A stretch of 64,000 nucleotides of DNA, from the NCBI RefSeq assembly GCF_900129705.1, contig NZ_FQWO01000002.1, positions 416,720 to 480,719 of the forward strand. The letters are read 5' to 3'. Source of the DNA: Flavobacterium granuli. GTDB lineage: Bacteria; Bacteroidota; Bacteroidia; Flavobacteriales; Flavobacteriaceae. The notes beneath the pieces were generated by a model, which worked only from the letters and a program-made list of their open reading frames with translations, was not told the DNA's origin and made no database searches. Positions 7,843 through 18,376 of the stretch are shown here, in pieces. Position 1 is the stretch's first letter. Each line of letters opens with the position of its first letter. The position numbers and the translations under genes are program-made.

Positions 7843-9273
7843 CTATTCAATTTCAGAAACTCTCATGGTGTTTACCATTCCTTTTTCTTTAATAGGCATT
7901 GCTGCAAGATTGATAAGGAAGTCACCTTTGGTCACATATCCTTTTTGTTTAGCGATTTCATTTACGTCAGTTACAGTATCATCGGTACTTACTATTTTGT
8001 CATAATAATAGGATTTTACTCCCCATAATAAGCTTAGTTGCGTAAGGATTCTTTTGTTTGATGTAAATACCAAAATGTGAGCTGAAGGTCTCCAAGCCGA
8101 AATTTGGAAAGCGGTGTAGCCACTGTTAGTTAAAGTACAAATTGCTTTTGCTTGAATGGCATTGGCCATCATGGCGGCATGGCGACAGATTGTTTTAGTG
8201 ATAAAACGTTTTGTTCTTATTTGTGGTGTGTTTTGAGGCACTTGGATTAGCGGAGAATCTTCAACTGCTTCAATGATTTGTGTCATTTTCTCAATTACTT
8301 GTACCGGGTAGTTTCCAGTAGCGGTTTCTCCTGAAAGCATTACTGCATCAGCACCATCCATTACCGAGTTGGCTACGTCATTCACCTCTGCTCTTGTAGG
8401 AGTAAGACTTGTAATCATGGTTTCCATCATTTGCGTAGCAACAATAACCGGAATACGGGCCATTTTTGCTTTGCGAATCAATTCTTTTTGAACTAATGGT
8501 ACTTCATGTGCAGGAAGTTCAACTCCTAGGTCACCACGTGCTACCATCAAACCATCGCAATAAGCTACGATTTTGTCCATGTTTTCTAATGCTTCAGGCA
8601 TTTCGATTTTCGCAACAATAGGAATTTTATGTTCAGAGTGTTCTGCAATTAAGTCTTGCAAGTCTTTTAAATCTTGTGGTGTTTTCACAAAAGAAAGTGC
8701 GATCCAATCTACCTTTTGTTCTATGGCAAATATGGCGTCTGCAATATCTTTTTCTGTCATTGCAGGAAGTGATATTTTAGTGTTAGGAAGATTTACCCCT
8801 TTTTTAGATTTTAATTCTCCACCTTGAATTACTCTTGCAATTACTTCGGTTTTTTTATCAGTTTCAACAATTTCGAAAATAAGTTTTCCGTCGTCTAATA
8901 AAATTCTTTCTCCTGGATTAACATCATTAGGGAAGTTTTTGTACTTCATGAATACTTTTTCTGCTGTACCAATTATGTCTTCGGCAGTAGTAAAAGTGAT
9001 TAAATCTCCGTCATTAACTACAACGCCTTCATTCATAACTCCCACGCGAAGTTTAGGTCCTTGTAAATCACCAAGTATTGCTGTTGTATATCCGTACTCT
9101 TCGTTAAGTCCTCTTATGATTTTAATTTTCTCTTTAACATCAGAATAGTCTGCGTGAGAAAAATTAACTCTAAACACATTTACACCTGCATCAATCATGT
9201 CTTTTATCGTCTCTCTTGTGCTACATGCAGGTCCCAGTGTGGCTACAATTTTGGTTTTTTTGTTTGTAATCAT
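7843..9273 (-). CDS. pyk: Pyruvate kinase
   Basis: The 476-residue enzyme transfers phosphate from phosphoenolpyruvate to ADP, the last step of glycolysis. It begins with the family N terminus TKIVATLGPACSTRETI. The catalytic signature IPIVAKIEMPEALENMD contains the key lysine and glutamate, and is followed by MVARGDLGVELP, IVATQMMETMI and ADAVMLSGETATG. The B domain and the C-terminal allosteric domain are both present, so the length is normal. It is the last gene of a leftward series acpP-fabF-rnc-IPExxxVDY-pyk; six bases separate it from the gene before it. Confidence 0.97.
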   Translation of the reverse strand: MITNKKTKIVATLGPACSTRETIKDMIDAGVNVFRVNFSHADYSDVKEKIKIIRGLNEEYGYTTAILGDLQGPKLRVGVMNEGVVVNDGDLITFTTAEDIIGTAEKVFMKYKNFPNDVNPGERILLDDGKLIFEIVETDKKTEVIARVIQGGELKSKKGVNLPNTKISLPAMTEKDIADAIFAIEQKVDWIALSFVKTPQDLKDLQDLIAEHSEHKIPIVAKIEMPEALENMDKIVAYCDGLMVARGDLGVELPAHEVPLVQKELIRKAKMARIPVIVATQMMETMITSLTPTRAEVNDVANSVMDGADAVMLSGETATGNYPVQVIEKMTQIIEAVEDSPLIQVPQNTPQIRTKRFITKTICRHAAMMANAIQAKAICTLTNSGYTAFQISAWRPSAHILVFTSNKRILTQLSLLWGVKSYYYDKIVSTDDTVTDVNEIAKQKGYVTKGDFLINLAAMPIKEKGMVNTMRVSEIE

Positions 9274-9279
9274 TTTATT

Positions 9280-9768
9280 TTAAAAAATTAAATTGTTTTT
9301 TGATCTTATCTGATCGATGTCTACGGTATAAACTGTAGATATACTATCAATGGTATTTAATATTGTTTTTATTTTTGATACTTCTATCGCATTGTCGGTG
9401 TTTTCAATTTTTAAAAAGAAATCTGCTTTTTTAAATTCCGGGAGTAAATAAACTTTTGTCGCAATTCCCTGAGTTAAATCTGAGAATAGATTTTGGTCAG
9501 CATCTTTTTTTTGTTGAGAAACCTCATTTTTATTTTGAATTAAATTCCAAGAAATGGCATTTTCAGAGTCGTAATAATAAAATCGGGAAAAATTTGTTTC
9601 TCCTTCTTTTATGTTGATTTGAATCTCATCCTTACTCTTGCTTAAATTTATCGGAAGATTTTGATTGATGAAATAGGCCAATCGATAATCTTCTAATGAA
9701 GTATGAATCGCAATCAGATGATAATCTATTTCGTCAAATTCGCCAAGATCTAATTTATGAATAGCCAT
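9280..9768 (-). CDS. IPExxxVDY family protein
   Basis: The 162-residue protein has no catalytic motif I recognise. It contains LPEFKKADF at about residue 116, a close match to the motif that names this Bacteroidota family (IPExxxVDY), and it lies between rnc and pyk, the family's usual place. The C terminus is a short beta/alpha pattern (IKTILNTIDSISTVYTVDI). The function is unknown. The start is placed at MAIHKLDL; an ATG two codons upstream (9774) is possible. Confidence 0.75.
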   Translation of the reverse strand: MAIHKLDLGEFDEIDYHLIAIHTSLEDYRLAYFINQNLPINLSKSKDEIQINIKEGETNFSRFYYYDSENAISWNLIQNKNEVSQQKKDADQNLFSDLTQGIATKVYLLPEFKKADFFLKIENTDNAIEVSKIKTILNTIDSISTVYTVDIDQIRSKNNLIF

Positions 9769-9883
9769 ATTCATTAAAAATAAAGGTGTAAATATAGTGT
9801 TTCTAACGAAGTGTTAGGCTGGTAAAATGTAATGATTTAGTTAATTTATGAACGAAAACGTTGTAGTTTTGAAGAAATTAGTG

Positions 9884-10624
9884 TTATTTCTTATCCATTT
9901 TTTGTTGAAATGCAAAATAGGCGCGTTGGGATGCTTTTTCTTCTGCTTTCTTTTTTGATGTAGCCCTGGCTTTTGCAATTACTTTATCATCAATACTGAG
10001 TTTGACTCCAAATAAACGTTGGCCATCTATGGCGTTATCCTCGAAAATATCGTAGTGAAATATTTTTTTCTCCTTTTGACACCATTCAATTACGAGACTT
10101 TTGTAGCTGATCACTTTTCCTTCTAATCTGGAAATGTCTACATAAGGGATGATTACTCTTTTTTGAATAAATTTTTCACAAAAGTCATAGCCTTTATCCA
10201 GATAAATTGCACCTATGAGTGATTCAAAGATATTACCGTGAATGTTTTCGCCAAAATGCTGAACAGGAACTTTACTTTCGATAAATCGGATTAGATTTAA
10301 ATCTTTACCCAGTTCATTCAGATGCTCCCTGCTTACTATTTTCGAACGCATCTTGGTGAGGTAGCCTTCGTCACCAAGCGGTGCTTTGTTGAACAGGTGT
10401 GCTGCAATTACAGCGCTTAGCATAGCGTCTCCCAAAAATTCTAAGCGTTCGTAATTGATTGGGTTTCCTTCCTCGTTGAGTTTGTTAGAAGAGCGGTGTG
10501 TAAAAGCTTTTCGATAATGATCGATATTTTTTGGGGGGAAACCCAGTATTTTGTGGATAGAATCAAAAAAAATCCCGTCTTCTTGAGAACGGGATTTTGA
10601 AAATATTTTACTTAATATACCCAT
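9884..10624 (-). CDS. rnc: Ribonuclease III
   Basis: The 246-residue enzyme cleaves double-stranded RNA in rRNA maturation and mRNA turnover. The signature NYERLEFLGDAMLSAVIA is present, with the second acidic cluster at GNIFESLIGAIYLDKG supplying the magnesium ligands. A double-stranded-RNA-binding domain covers about residues 170-240 (YKSLVIEWCQKEKK, then KKKAEEKASQRA). It is six bases downstream of fabF, the classical fabF-rnc order of many bacteria. Confidence 0.96.
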   Translation of the reverse strand: MGILSKIFSKSRSQEDGIFFDSIHKILGFPPKNIDHYRKAFTHRSSNKLNEEGNPINYERLEFLGDAMLSAVIAAHLFNKAPLGDEGYLTKMRSKIVSREHLNELGKDLNLIRFIESKVPVQHFGENIHGNIFESLIGAIYLDKGYDFCEKFIQKRVIIPYVDISRLEGKVISYKSLVIEWCQKEKKIFHYDIFEDNAIDGQRLFGVKLSIDDKVIAKARATSKKKAEEKASQRAYFAFQQKMDKK

Positions 10625-10630
10625 ATGGAA

Positions 10631-11884
10631 TTACAGCTCTAATTTTTTTACCAATACGCAAGCATTGTGACCTCCAAAACCAAAGGTATTACTCATCACA
10701 ACATTCATATCTCTTTTTTGAGCTACATTAAAAGTGAAGTTTAATTTTGGATCAATATTTTCATCATCAGTAAAATGATTGATTGTAGGAGGAACTATTC
10801 CGTGTTTCATAGAAAGAATAGCTGATATGGTTTCAACTGCACCAGCAGCACCTAATAAGTGACCTGTCATGGATTTTGTTGAATTCAAATTCATAGTATA
10901 AGCATGCTCTCCAAAAACATGTTGGATTGCTTTAGATTCTGCTAGATCACCTAGAGGCGTTGAAGTTCCGTGCATATTTACACCGTCTACGTCTGTTGGT
11001 TTTAAACCGGCATCTCTCAAGCAGTTTAGCATAACATTTTTAGCGCCCAAACCTTCTGGATGGGGAGCTGTTATGTGATGTGCATCTGCTGACATTCCGC
11101 CACCGCCAATTTCGCAATAAATTTTTGCGCCACGAGCTACGGCGTGTTCGTATTCTTCAAGGATAAGTGCGCCTGCACCTTCACCCAGAACAAATCCGTC
11201 TCTGTCTTTATCCATTGGTCTGGAGGCAGTTTTTGGATCATCATTTCTGGTTGACAGTGCATGCATGGCGTTAAATCCGCCCATTCCGGCTATAGTTACT
11301 GCGGCTTCAGATCCGCCTGTTACCATAACATCGGCATGTCCTAATCGGATATAGTTGAACGCATCAATGATTGCATTTGTAGAGGAAGCACAAGCTGAAA
11401 CGGTTGCGAAATTTGGACCTCTAAAACCATATTTAATGGAGATGTGTCCGCAAGCAATATCCGAAATCATTTTTGGGATAAAGAAAGGATTGAATTTAGG
11501 AGTACCGTCACCGGCAGCAAAATTCAACATTTCTATTTGAAAGGTTTCTAATCCACCAATTCCTGATCCCCAGATTACTCCGGCTCTGTCTTTGTCTAAT
11601 TTTTCAAGGTTGAATCCTGCATCAAGCACCGCTTCTTCAGATGAAACCATGGCATATTGTGCATAACGGTCCATTTTTCTGGCTTCTTTTCGATCTAAGA
11701 AATCTTCTACATTGAAATTTTTCAATTCACATGCAAAATGAGTTCTAAACTTTGAAGCATCAAAATAAGTTATTGGAGCTGCTCCACTAACGCCATTAAT
11801 AAGGGCGTTCCAATATTCTTGAATATTATTTCCAATAGGAGTAAGAGCACCTAAACCTGTTACAACAACTCGCTTTAATACCAT
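10631..11884 (-). CDS. fabF: 3-oxoacyl-ACP synthase II
   Basis: The 417-residue condensing enzyme elongates acyl-ACP with malonyl-ACP in fatty acid synthesis. The active-site cysteine is in ATVSACASSTNAI. The two histidines are in NMHGTSTPLGD and SMTGHLLGAAGAVE, which makes the Cys-His-His triad of KAS II, with the thiolase fold over its full length. It lies downstream of acpP with a gap of about 180 bases that holds two hairpins, so the operon may be partly attenuated between carrier protein and synthase. Confidence 0.97.
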   Translation of the reverse strand: MVLKRVVVTGLGALTPIGNNIQEYWNALINGVSGAAPITYFDASKFRTHFACELKNFNVEDFLDRKEARKMDRYAQYAMVSSEEAVLDAGFNLEKLDKDRAGVIWGSGIGGLETFQIEMLNFAAGDGTPKFNPFFIPKMISDIACGHISIKYGFRGPNFATVSACASSTNAIIDAFNYIRLGHADVMVTGGSEAAVTIAGMGGFNAMHALSTRNDDPKTASRPMDKDRDGFVLGEGAGALILEEYEHAVARGAKIYCEIGGGGMSADAHHITAPHPEGLGAKNVMLNCLRDAGLKPTDVDGVNMHGTSTPLGDLAESKAIQHVFGEHAYTMNLNSTKSMTGHLLGAAGAVETISAILSMKHGIVPPTINHFTDDENIDPKLNFTFNVAQKRDMNVVMSNTFGFGGHNACVLVKKLEL

Positions 11885-11905
11885 AACTTATGTATTTTGT
11901 ATCTT

Positions 11906-11955
11906 TAAACAAATAAAACCCACGTTTACTTTACTGTAATTCTACAAAAAAGCCG
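11906..11955 (-). other. Long-loop inverted repeat just upstream of fabF
   Basis: ACCCACG (near 11919) pairs with CGTGGGT (near 11953) across a loop of about 27 bases, just upstream of the fabF start on the minus strand. It could be a leader structure or chance. No T-run follows, so it is not a terminator. Confidence 0.3.
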
Positions 11956-12017
11956 TGGGTATTACATTATAAATATCTTTTTGATTGAATTACAATCTCG
12001 AATTTCATATTTAAAAA

Positions 12018-12057
12018 TAAATAATAACACTCGCTTACAAGGAAGCAAGCGAGTGTG
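12018..12057 (-). terminator. Hairpin between acpP and fabF
   Basis: ACACTCGCTT (12027-12036) and AAGCGAGTGT (12047-12056) form a perfect 10-pair stem with a 10-base loop, followed on the minus strand by TATTATTTATTTT. It begins about 7 bases after the acpP stop. The imperfect T-tract suggests partial termination. Confidence 0.55.
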
Positions 12058-12063
12058 TATTTA

Positions 12064-12300
12064 TTATTTTTTAGCTTCTTCGATGTAAGAAATAGCTTGA
12101 CCAACAGTAGCAATGTTCTCTGCTTGATCGTCTGGAATTTGAATATCAAATTCTTTTTCGAATTCCATGATAAGCTCAACAGTGTCTAATGAGTCAGCTC
12201 CTAAATCATTAGTGAAGCTTGCTTCTGTTACAACTTCGTTTTCGTCAACACCTAATTTGTCTACGATAATCGCTTTTACTCTTGATGCAATGTCTGACAT
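12064..12300 (-). CDS. acpP: Acyl carrier protein
   Basis: The 78-residue acidic four-helix protein carries growing acyl chains on a phosphopantetheine attached to the serine of [15 protein letters not shown] (about residue 37). Length, charge and motif are all typical. It has its own promoter about 30 bases upstream and a hairpin just after the stop, which fits the high level of ACP needed relative to fabF. It is divergent from purN. Confidence 0.98.
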   Translation of the reverse strand: MSDIASRVKAIIVDKLGVDENEVVTEASFTNDLGADSLDTVELIMEFEKEFDIQIPDDQAENIATVGQAISYIEEAKK

Positions 12301-12329
12301 AATCTTTAATTTTAGAATTTATTTGTTGG

Positions 12330-12358
12330 CAAAAATAAAAAACTTTATTTTAAAACAA
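12330..12358 (-). promoter_or_regulatory. acpP promoter
   Basis: Read on the minus strand: TTG (12358-12356), 18 bases, then TATTTTTG (12337-12330), matching TAnnTTTG. It ends about 30 bases before the acpP ATG. Confidence 0.55.
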
Positions 12359-12475
12359 CCAATAAGTTGATAAATGTGACAACTAATTTATAAAATATAT
12401 TTCAACAAAGACTTCTGAACGTTATTTATTTTCATTTTTTATTCCGTTTTTTGCGTAAATAAAATCGAGTTGATT

Positions 12476-13036
12476 ATGAAAAAAATAGTGATTTTTGCTT
12501 CTGGATCTGGCACTAACGCTGAGAACATTATACAATTTTTTGATGCAAATGAATCAGTAACAGTAGTTGCTGTTTTTACAAATAATGCTGCGGCCAAGGT
12601 GATCGAAAGAGCCAGTAAATATGAGATTCCTGCAGTGATTTTTTCTGAAGAAGAATTGAATAAAGGTGATGTGTTGCAAAAAATAAACGAAATTCAGCCT
12701 GATTTAATCGTCTTAGCTGGTTTTTTGTTGAAATTTCCAGAGCATATCATAATAGATTATCCGGACAGAATTATCAATATTCATCCCGCATTATTACCTA
12801 AATATGGAGGAAAAGGAATGTATGGGATGAATATTCATAAGGCCATTGTTGAAAATAAGGAGAGTGAAACGGGGATTTCTATTCATTATGTGAATGAAAA
12901 TTATGACGAAGGAAATATTATTTTTCAAAAAAGTATTGCTTTGTCAGCAGAAGATACGCCGGAAATAGTGGCGGCAAAAATTCATAAATTGGAGCAAAAA
13001 TATTTTCCGGGTGTTATTGCTGGTTTGCTTGTTTAA
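12476..13036 (+). CDS. purN: Phosphoribosylglycinamide formyltransferase
   Basis: The 186-residue enzyme formylates GAR with 10-formyl-tetrahydrofolate, the third step of purine synthesis. It starts with the phosphate-binding loop IVIFASGSGTNAENI. The active-site Asn-His-Asp set is visible as INIHPALLPKYGGKGMYG and later NYDEGNIIFQ. Length is normal. A TTG two codons upstream exists, but the ATG at 12476 is preferred. It is followed 44 bases on by rnhA in the same direction. Confidence 0.95.
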   Translation: MKKIVIFASGSGTNAENIIQFFDANESVTVVAVFTNNAAAKVIERASKYEIPAVIFSEEELNKGDVLQKINEIQPDLIVLAGFLLKFPEHIIIDYPDRIINIHPALLPKYGGKGMYGMNIHKAIVENKESETGISIHYVNENYDEGNIIFQKSIALSAEDTPEIVAAKIHKLEQKYFPGVIAGLLV

Positions 13037-13080
13037 TTTCCGGATTTAATTTACAAATAAATAAGAGTTAATTATCTAAT

Positions 13081-13560
13081 ATGAGTCACGACGTACATAT
13101 ATATACTGATGGAGCTGCAAAAGGAAATCCAGGAAAAGGCGGTTATGGCGTTGTTATGGAAAAGGTAGGCAATCCTTATAAAAAAGAATTCTACGAAGGA
13201 TTTCGTTATACGACAAATAATAGAATGGAACTTTTGGCTGTAATTGTAGGTCTTGAAAAATTAAAAAATCCCAATACCAAGGTTTTAGTGGTATCGGATT
13301 CCAAGTATGTTGTTGACTCAGTTTTGAAAAAATGGGTTTTTGGATGGGAGAAAAAAGGTTTTTTAGGGAAGAAAAATCCCGATTTATGGAAGCGTTTTCT
13401 TGTAGTTTATAGAAAACATCAAGTAGATTTTAAATGGATAAAGGGACATAATAACCATCCGCAAAACGAAAGATGCGATGAATTGGCGGTTATGGCTACT
13501 CAAAGTCCAGCTCTTTCTATAGATGCTTTTTATGAGAAGGAGGAAGGGAAAATTTTATAA
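13081..13560 (+). CDS. rnhA: Ribonuclease HI
   Basis: The 159-residue endonuclease cuts the RNA strand of RNA-DNA hybrids. The four catalytic carboxylates are in IYTDGAAKGNPG (Asp), NNRMELLAV (Glu), VVSDSKYVVDS (Asp) and NERCDELAV (Asp), and the conserved histidine is in WIKGHNNHPQ. There is no N-terminal hybrid-binding domain. It is probably co-transcribed with purN, then separated from the next gene by a promoter. Confidence 0.95.
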   Translation: MSHDVHIYTDGAAKGNPGKGGYGVVMEKVGNPYKKEFYEGFRYTTNNRMELLAVIVGLEKLKNPNTKVLVVSDSKYVVDSVLKKWVFGWEKKGFLGKKNPDLWKRFLVVYRKHQVDFKWIKGHNNHPQNERCDELAVMATQSPALSIDAFYEKEEGKIL

Positions 13561-13581
13561 AAACTTTGAGAGTTTGAACCA

Positions 13582-13612
13582 TTGCAATTTTGCAACTTAT
13601 AGACTACCTTTG
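13582..13612 (+). promoter_or_regulatory. Promoter of the PfkB kinase gene
   Basis: TTG (13582-13584), 20 bases, then TACCTTTG (13605-13612), an exact TAnnTTTG. The ATG lies 23 bases downstream. Confidence 0.55.
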
Positions 13613-13635
13613 CGCCTTAATTCGAAAACCAAAAA

Positions 13636-14559
13636 ATGAACAAATTGCTGATTGTCGGGACTGTTGCTTTCGACGCTATTGAAACTCCTTTCGGGAAAAC
13701 AGATAAGATTTTAGGCGGAGCCGCTACATATATCGGACTTTCTGCATCTTTTTTTAATTTAAAATCGGCTATCGTTTCAGTAGTTGGCGACGATTTTCCA
13801 CAAGAACATTTGGATTTATTGGCTAGCAGAAATATTGATATTTCAGGTTTGGAAATTGTAAAAGGAGGAAAAACTTTCTTTTGGAGTGGTCGTTACCATA
13901 ACGATTTGAATTCAAGAGACACTTTGGTGACTGAATTGAATACTTTGGCTGATTTTCAACCAAAAGTGCCTCAGGATTATAAAGATGCCGATGTAGTAAT
14001 GCTTGGAAACTTGCATCCATTAGTACAAAGCAGTGTTTTGGATCAAATGGAAATACAACCAAAATTAGTTGTTTTGGATACAATGAATTTTTGGATGGAT
14101 TGTGCCTTGCCGGAATTATTGGATGTAATAAAAAGAGTAGATGTTATTACCATCAATGATGAAGAAGCGCGTCAGCTTTCGGGAGAATATTCTTTAGTGA
14201 AGGCTGCTGCCAAAATTCAGACTATGGGACCAAAGTATGTGGTGATTAAAAAAGGAGAGCACGGAGCATTATTGTTCCATAATAAAGAGGTTTTCTTTGC
14301 TCCGGCATTACCATTAGAAGAAGTTTTTGATCCAACGGGAGCTGGAGATACATTTGCTGGAGGTTTCGCAGGATTTATCACGCAAAGCGAAAACATCTCT
14401 TTCGAGAATATGAAAAATGCCATTATTTATGGTTCAAATCTGGCTTCTTTCTGTGTGGAGAAATTTGGAACAGAAAGAATGGTTGACCTTGATAAAGAAG
14501 AAGTCTTGACAAGATTGAAACAATTCAAGTCTTTGACTCAATTTGATATAACGCTATAA
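13636..14559 (+). CDS. PfkB-family carbohydrate or nucleoside kinase
   Basis: The 307-residue ribokinase-fold protein has the N-terminal GGAATYIGLSASFF and the C-terminal signature DPTGAGDTFAGGFAGF with the catalytic aspartate. It phosphorylates a sugar or nucleoside hydroxyl with ATP; the substrate is not evident. It sits right before purF, so a role near purine or ribose metabolism is possible, but that is inference from position only. It has its own promoter and terminator. Confidence 0.85.
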   Translation: MNKLLIVGTVAFDAIETPFGKTDKILGGAATYIGLSASFFNLKSAIVSVVGDDFPQEHLDLLASRNIDISGLEIVKGGKTFFWSGRYHNDLNSRDTLVTELNTLADFQPKVPQDYKDADVVMLGNLHPLVQSSVLDQMEIQPKLVVLDTMNFWMDCALPELLDVIKRVDVITINDEEARQLSGEYSLVKAAAKIQTMGPKYVVIKKGEHGALLFHNKEVFFAPALPLEEVFDPTGAGDTFAGGFAGFITQSENISFENMKNAIIYGSNLASFCVEKFGTERMVDLDKEEVLTRLKQFKSLTQFDITL

Positions 14560-14563
14560 AGTT

Positions 14564-14592
14564 ACAAACCTCGGAAACGAGGTTTTTTTGGT
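14564..14592 (+). terminator. Terminator after the PfkB kinase
   Basis: AAACCTCG (14566-14573) and CGAGGTTT (14578-14585) with a GAAA loop and a T-tail. Confidence 0.85.
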
Positions 14593-14664
14593 TAATAATC
14601 GTGATTTCATATTCTTTTTATAAGAATATATTTTAGTAAACAACAACACAACAAATACAATACA

Positions 14665-16563
<1,899 letters not shown>

Positions 16564-16681
16564 AATTGTGTAATTTATCGGTTTTATAAGTTGTTTGTCT
16601 TAAATATTTGTTTTGAGCGAATAACTACTATAATTTTGAAATACCATAACATTTAGTAGGTTAAGTTTATGGTAGATTTGG

Positions 16682-16716
16682 GGCAAAAAAGGTGGAAGAA
16701 ATTCCACCTTTTTTAT
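16682..16716. terminator. Terminator after purF
   Basis: AAAAAAGGTGGAA (16685-16697) and TTCCACCTTTTTT (16702-16714) form a long stem with a GAAA loop; it can work in both directions. Confidence 0.85.
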
Positions 16717-16728
16717 TGGAATAAAGTC

Positions 16729-16769
16729 AAAAAAAATAGACGAACAAACTTAAAGTTCATTCGTCTATT
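16729..16769 (-). terminator. Terminator of sodA
   Basis: ATAGACGAAC.. (from 16736) pairs with ..ATTCGTCTAT (to 16768). The stem is nearly continuous around a short loop and is followed on the minus strand by an 8-base T-run. Confidence 0.8.
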
Positions 16770-16800
16770 CTCTATATTCTTTGCTCTGGATTCTTTTAAA

Positions 16801-17409
16801 CTATTTCTCTAGAGCGTATCTTCTTGAAACTTCGGTCCAATTGATTATGTTGAAAAAAGCTTCAATGTAATCCGGTCTTCTATTTTGGTAATGCAAATAA
16901 TAAGCATGTTCCCAAACATCCATTCCAAGGATTGGGGTTCCTCCGCAACCAATACCCGGCATTAGAGTATTGTCTTGATTTGCTGTTCCGCAAACGTCTA
17001 ATTTTCCTCCTTTGTGAACACAAAGCCAAGCCCATCCAGAACCAAATTGTGTTGCTCCAGCTTTGCTAAATTTAGCTTTGAATTCTTCAAATGAACCAAA
17101 AGCACTTTCAATAGCTGCTAATAAATCACCTGTTGGAAGTCCGCCTCCGTTTGGTGACATTACTGACCAATATAAGTTATGGTTGTAAAATCCACCTCCA
17201 TTATTACGAACGGCAGCGTTTTTCATATCAAGGTTGATCAAGATGTTTTCGATCGTTTTGCCTTCCATATCAGTTCCTGCAATTGCAGCATTCAAATTGG
17301 TAGTATAGGCATTATGATGTTTTGTATGATGAATTTCCATCGTGCGTGCATCAATATAAGGTTCTAATGCGTCATACGCATAAGGTAATTGAGGTAGTTC
17401 AAAAGCCAT
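16801..17409 (-). CDS. sodA: Superoxide dismutase, iron/manganese type
   Basis: The 202-residue cytoplasmic enzyme dismutes superoxide. The metal ligands are visible: His in [10 protein letters not shown], His in [10 protein letters not shown], and Asp and His in [27 protein letters not shown] and the downstream FGSGWAWL are family signatures. Fe versus Mn preference cannot be decided reliably. I start at [10 protein letters not shown]: the ATG 12 codons upstream (17445) lies inside a TAnnTTTG element (17450-17443 on the minus strand) and adds a sequence foreign to the family. Confidence 0.95.
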   Translation of the reverse strand: MAFELPQLPYAYDALEPYIDARTMEIHHTKHHNAYTTNLNAAIAGTDMEGKTIENILINLDMKNAAVRNNGGGFYNHNLYWSVMSPNGGGLPTGDLLAAIESAFGSFEEFKAKFSKAGATQFGSGWAWLCVHKGGKLDVCGTANQDNTLMPGIGCGGTPILGMDVWEHAYYLHYQNRRPDYIEAFFNIINWTEVSRRYALEK

Positions 17410-17595
17410 GATATAGTTCTTTAATGATTTATAAAATTTATCCAAATTTAAACATTTAACTTTGTAATAGAAAATTCTATTTGGTTATAATTGTATTAAT
17501 TAAATCGATACAGCGATTATTTATTCTTTTTATTGAAATAAAAATCGGTCTAGGCTGTTTATTTACAGGTGATTGATGAGGCGATTGGATTATAT

Positions 17596-18279
17596 TTAAG
17601 ATTGTGCCATCGCCATGCAAACAATGCTGATTTTTGTTCCGGGGATTTTCATTAAAGCGCGGCAACATCCTTCTAGAGTTGAACCTGTTGTAATAACATC
17701 ATCAATGAGGAGATAATGCTTGTGATGGTCTTTTTCGGTAAAAGTAACGTCAAAAATAGTTTCGATGCCTTCGGTTCTTCCTAAAAGATTTTTTTTGGAT
17801 TGTGTTTTAGAATAGACTGTTCGAATCAAAATGGAATCATTGTAGGTTATATTCAATTCATTTGAAAGTGCGCGGCCAAAAGTGCTAACCTGATTATAGC
17901 CTCTTTGGCGGTATTTCTTTTTGTGCAAAGGAACCGGAATTATCACATCTATCTCTTGAAAAACGGAAATTTCTTTTAAATCTTCGGCATACCAGTTTCC
18001 CAAAACGGTACCAATTTCCTCATGTCCTTTATATTTTAGTTTATGAATCACTTCTTGTACAATCCCTTTTTTGTGAAAATAAAACAAAGCCGAGGCGTGT
18101 TCTATGGGGACTTTTCCGTAGAATTTCTTGAAAGCTTCGTTTTCAGGATTCAAATGATGATTGGTCAAGGGAATATGATGTCTGCAAAGGGTGCAGATTA
18201 CATTTTCATTTGTCAGTAAAAATGAATTACAGCCGGCACATACCTTTGGAAAGAATAGATTTAAGATGCTTTGGAACAT
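17596..18279 (-). CDS. comF: ComF family phosphoribosyltransferase-like protein
   Basis: The 227-residue protein has an N-terminal zinc finger of the ComF type (CAGCNSF, then CTLC) and a C-terminal phosphoribosyltransferase fold with YNQVSTFGRALS and the PRPP loop LLIDDVITTGSTLEGC. In naturally competent bacteria ComF helps single-stranded DNA uptake; many non-competent species keep it with unknown role. Length is typical. It is divergent from glyS with about 100 bases between. Confidence 0.9.
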   Translation of the reverse strand: MFQSILNLFFPKVCAGCNSFLLTNENVICTLCRHHIPLTNHHLNPENEAFKKFYGKVPIEHASALFYFHKKGIVQEVIHKLKYKGHEEIGTVLGNWYAEDLKEISVFQEIDVIIPVPLHKKKYRQRGYNQVSTFGRALSNELNITYNDSILIRTVYSKTQSKKNLLGRTEGIETIFDVTFTEKDHHKHYLLIDDVITTGSTLEGCCRALMKIPGTKISIVCMAMAQS

Positions 18280-18376
18280 ATAATTGCGAATTTATTTATA
18301 AAAATATGAAAATCAATGCTTCAAACTTCTCTTATTTCCTTTTTTTTAAGTTCACTTTTTATATTTTTGCATTACT

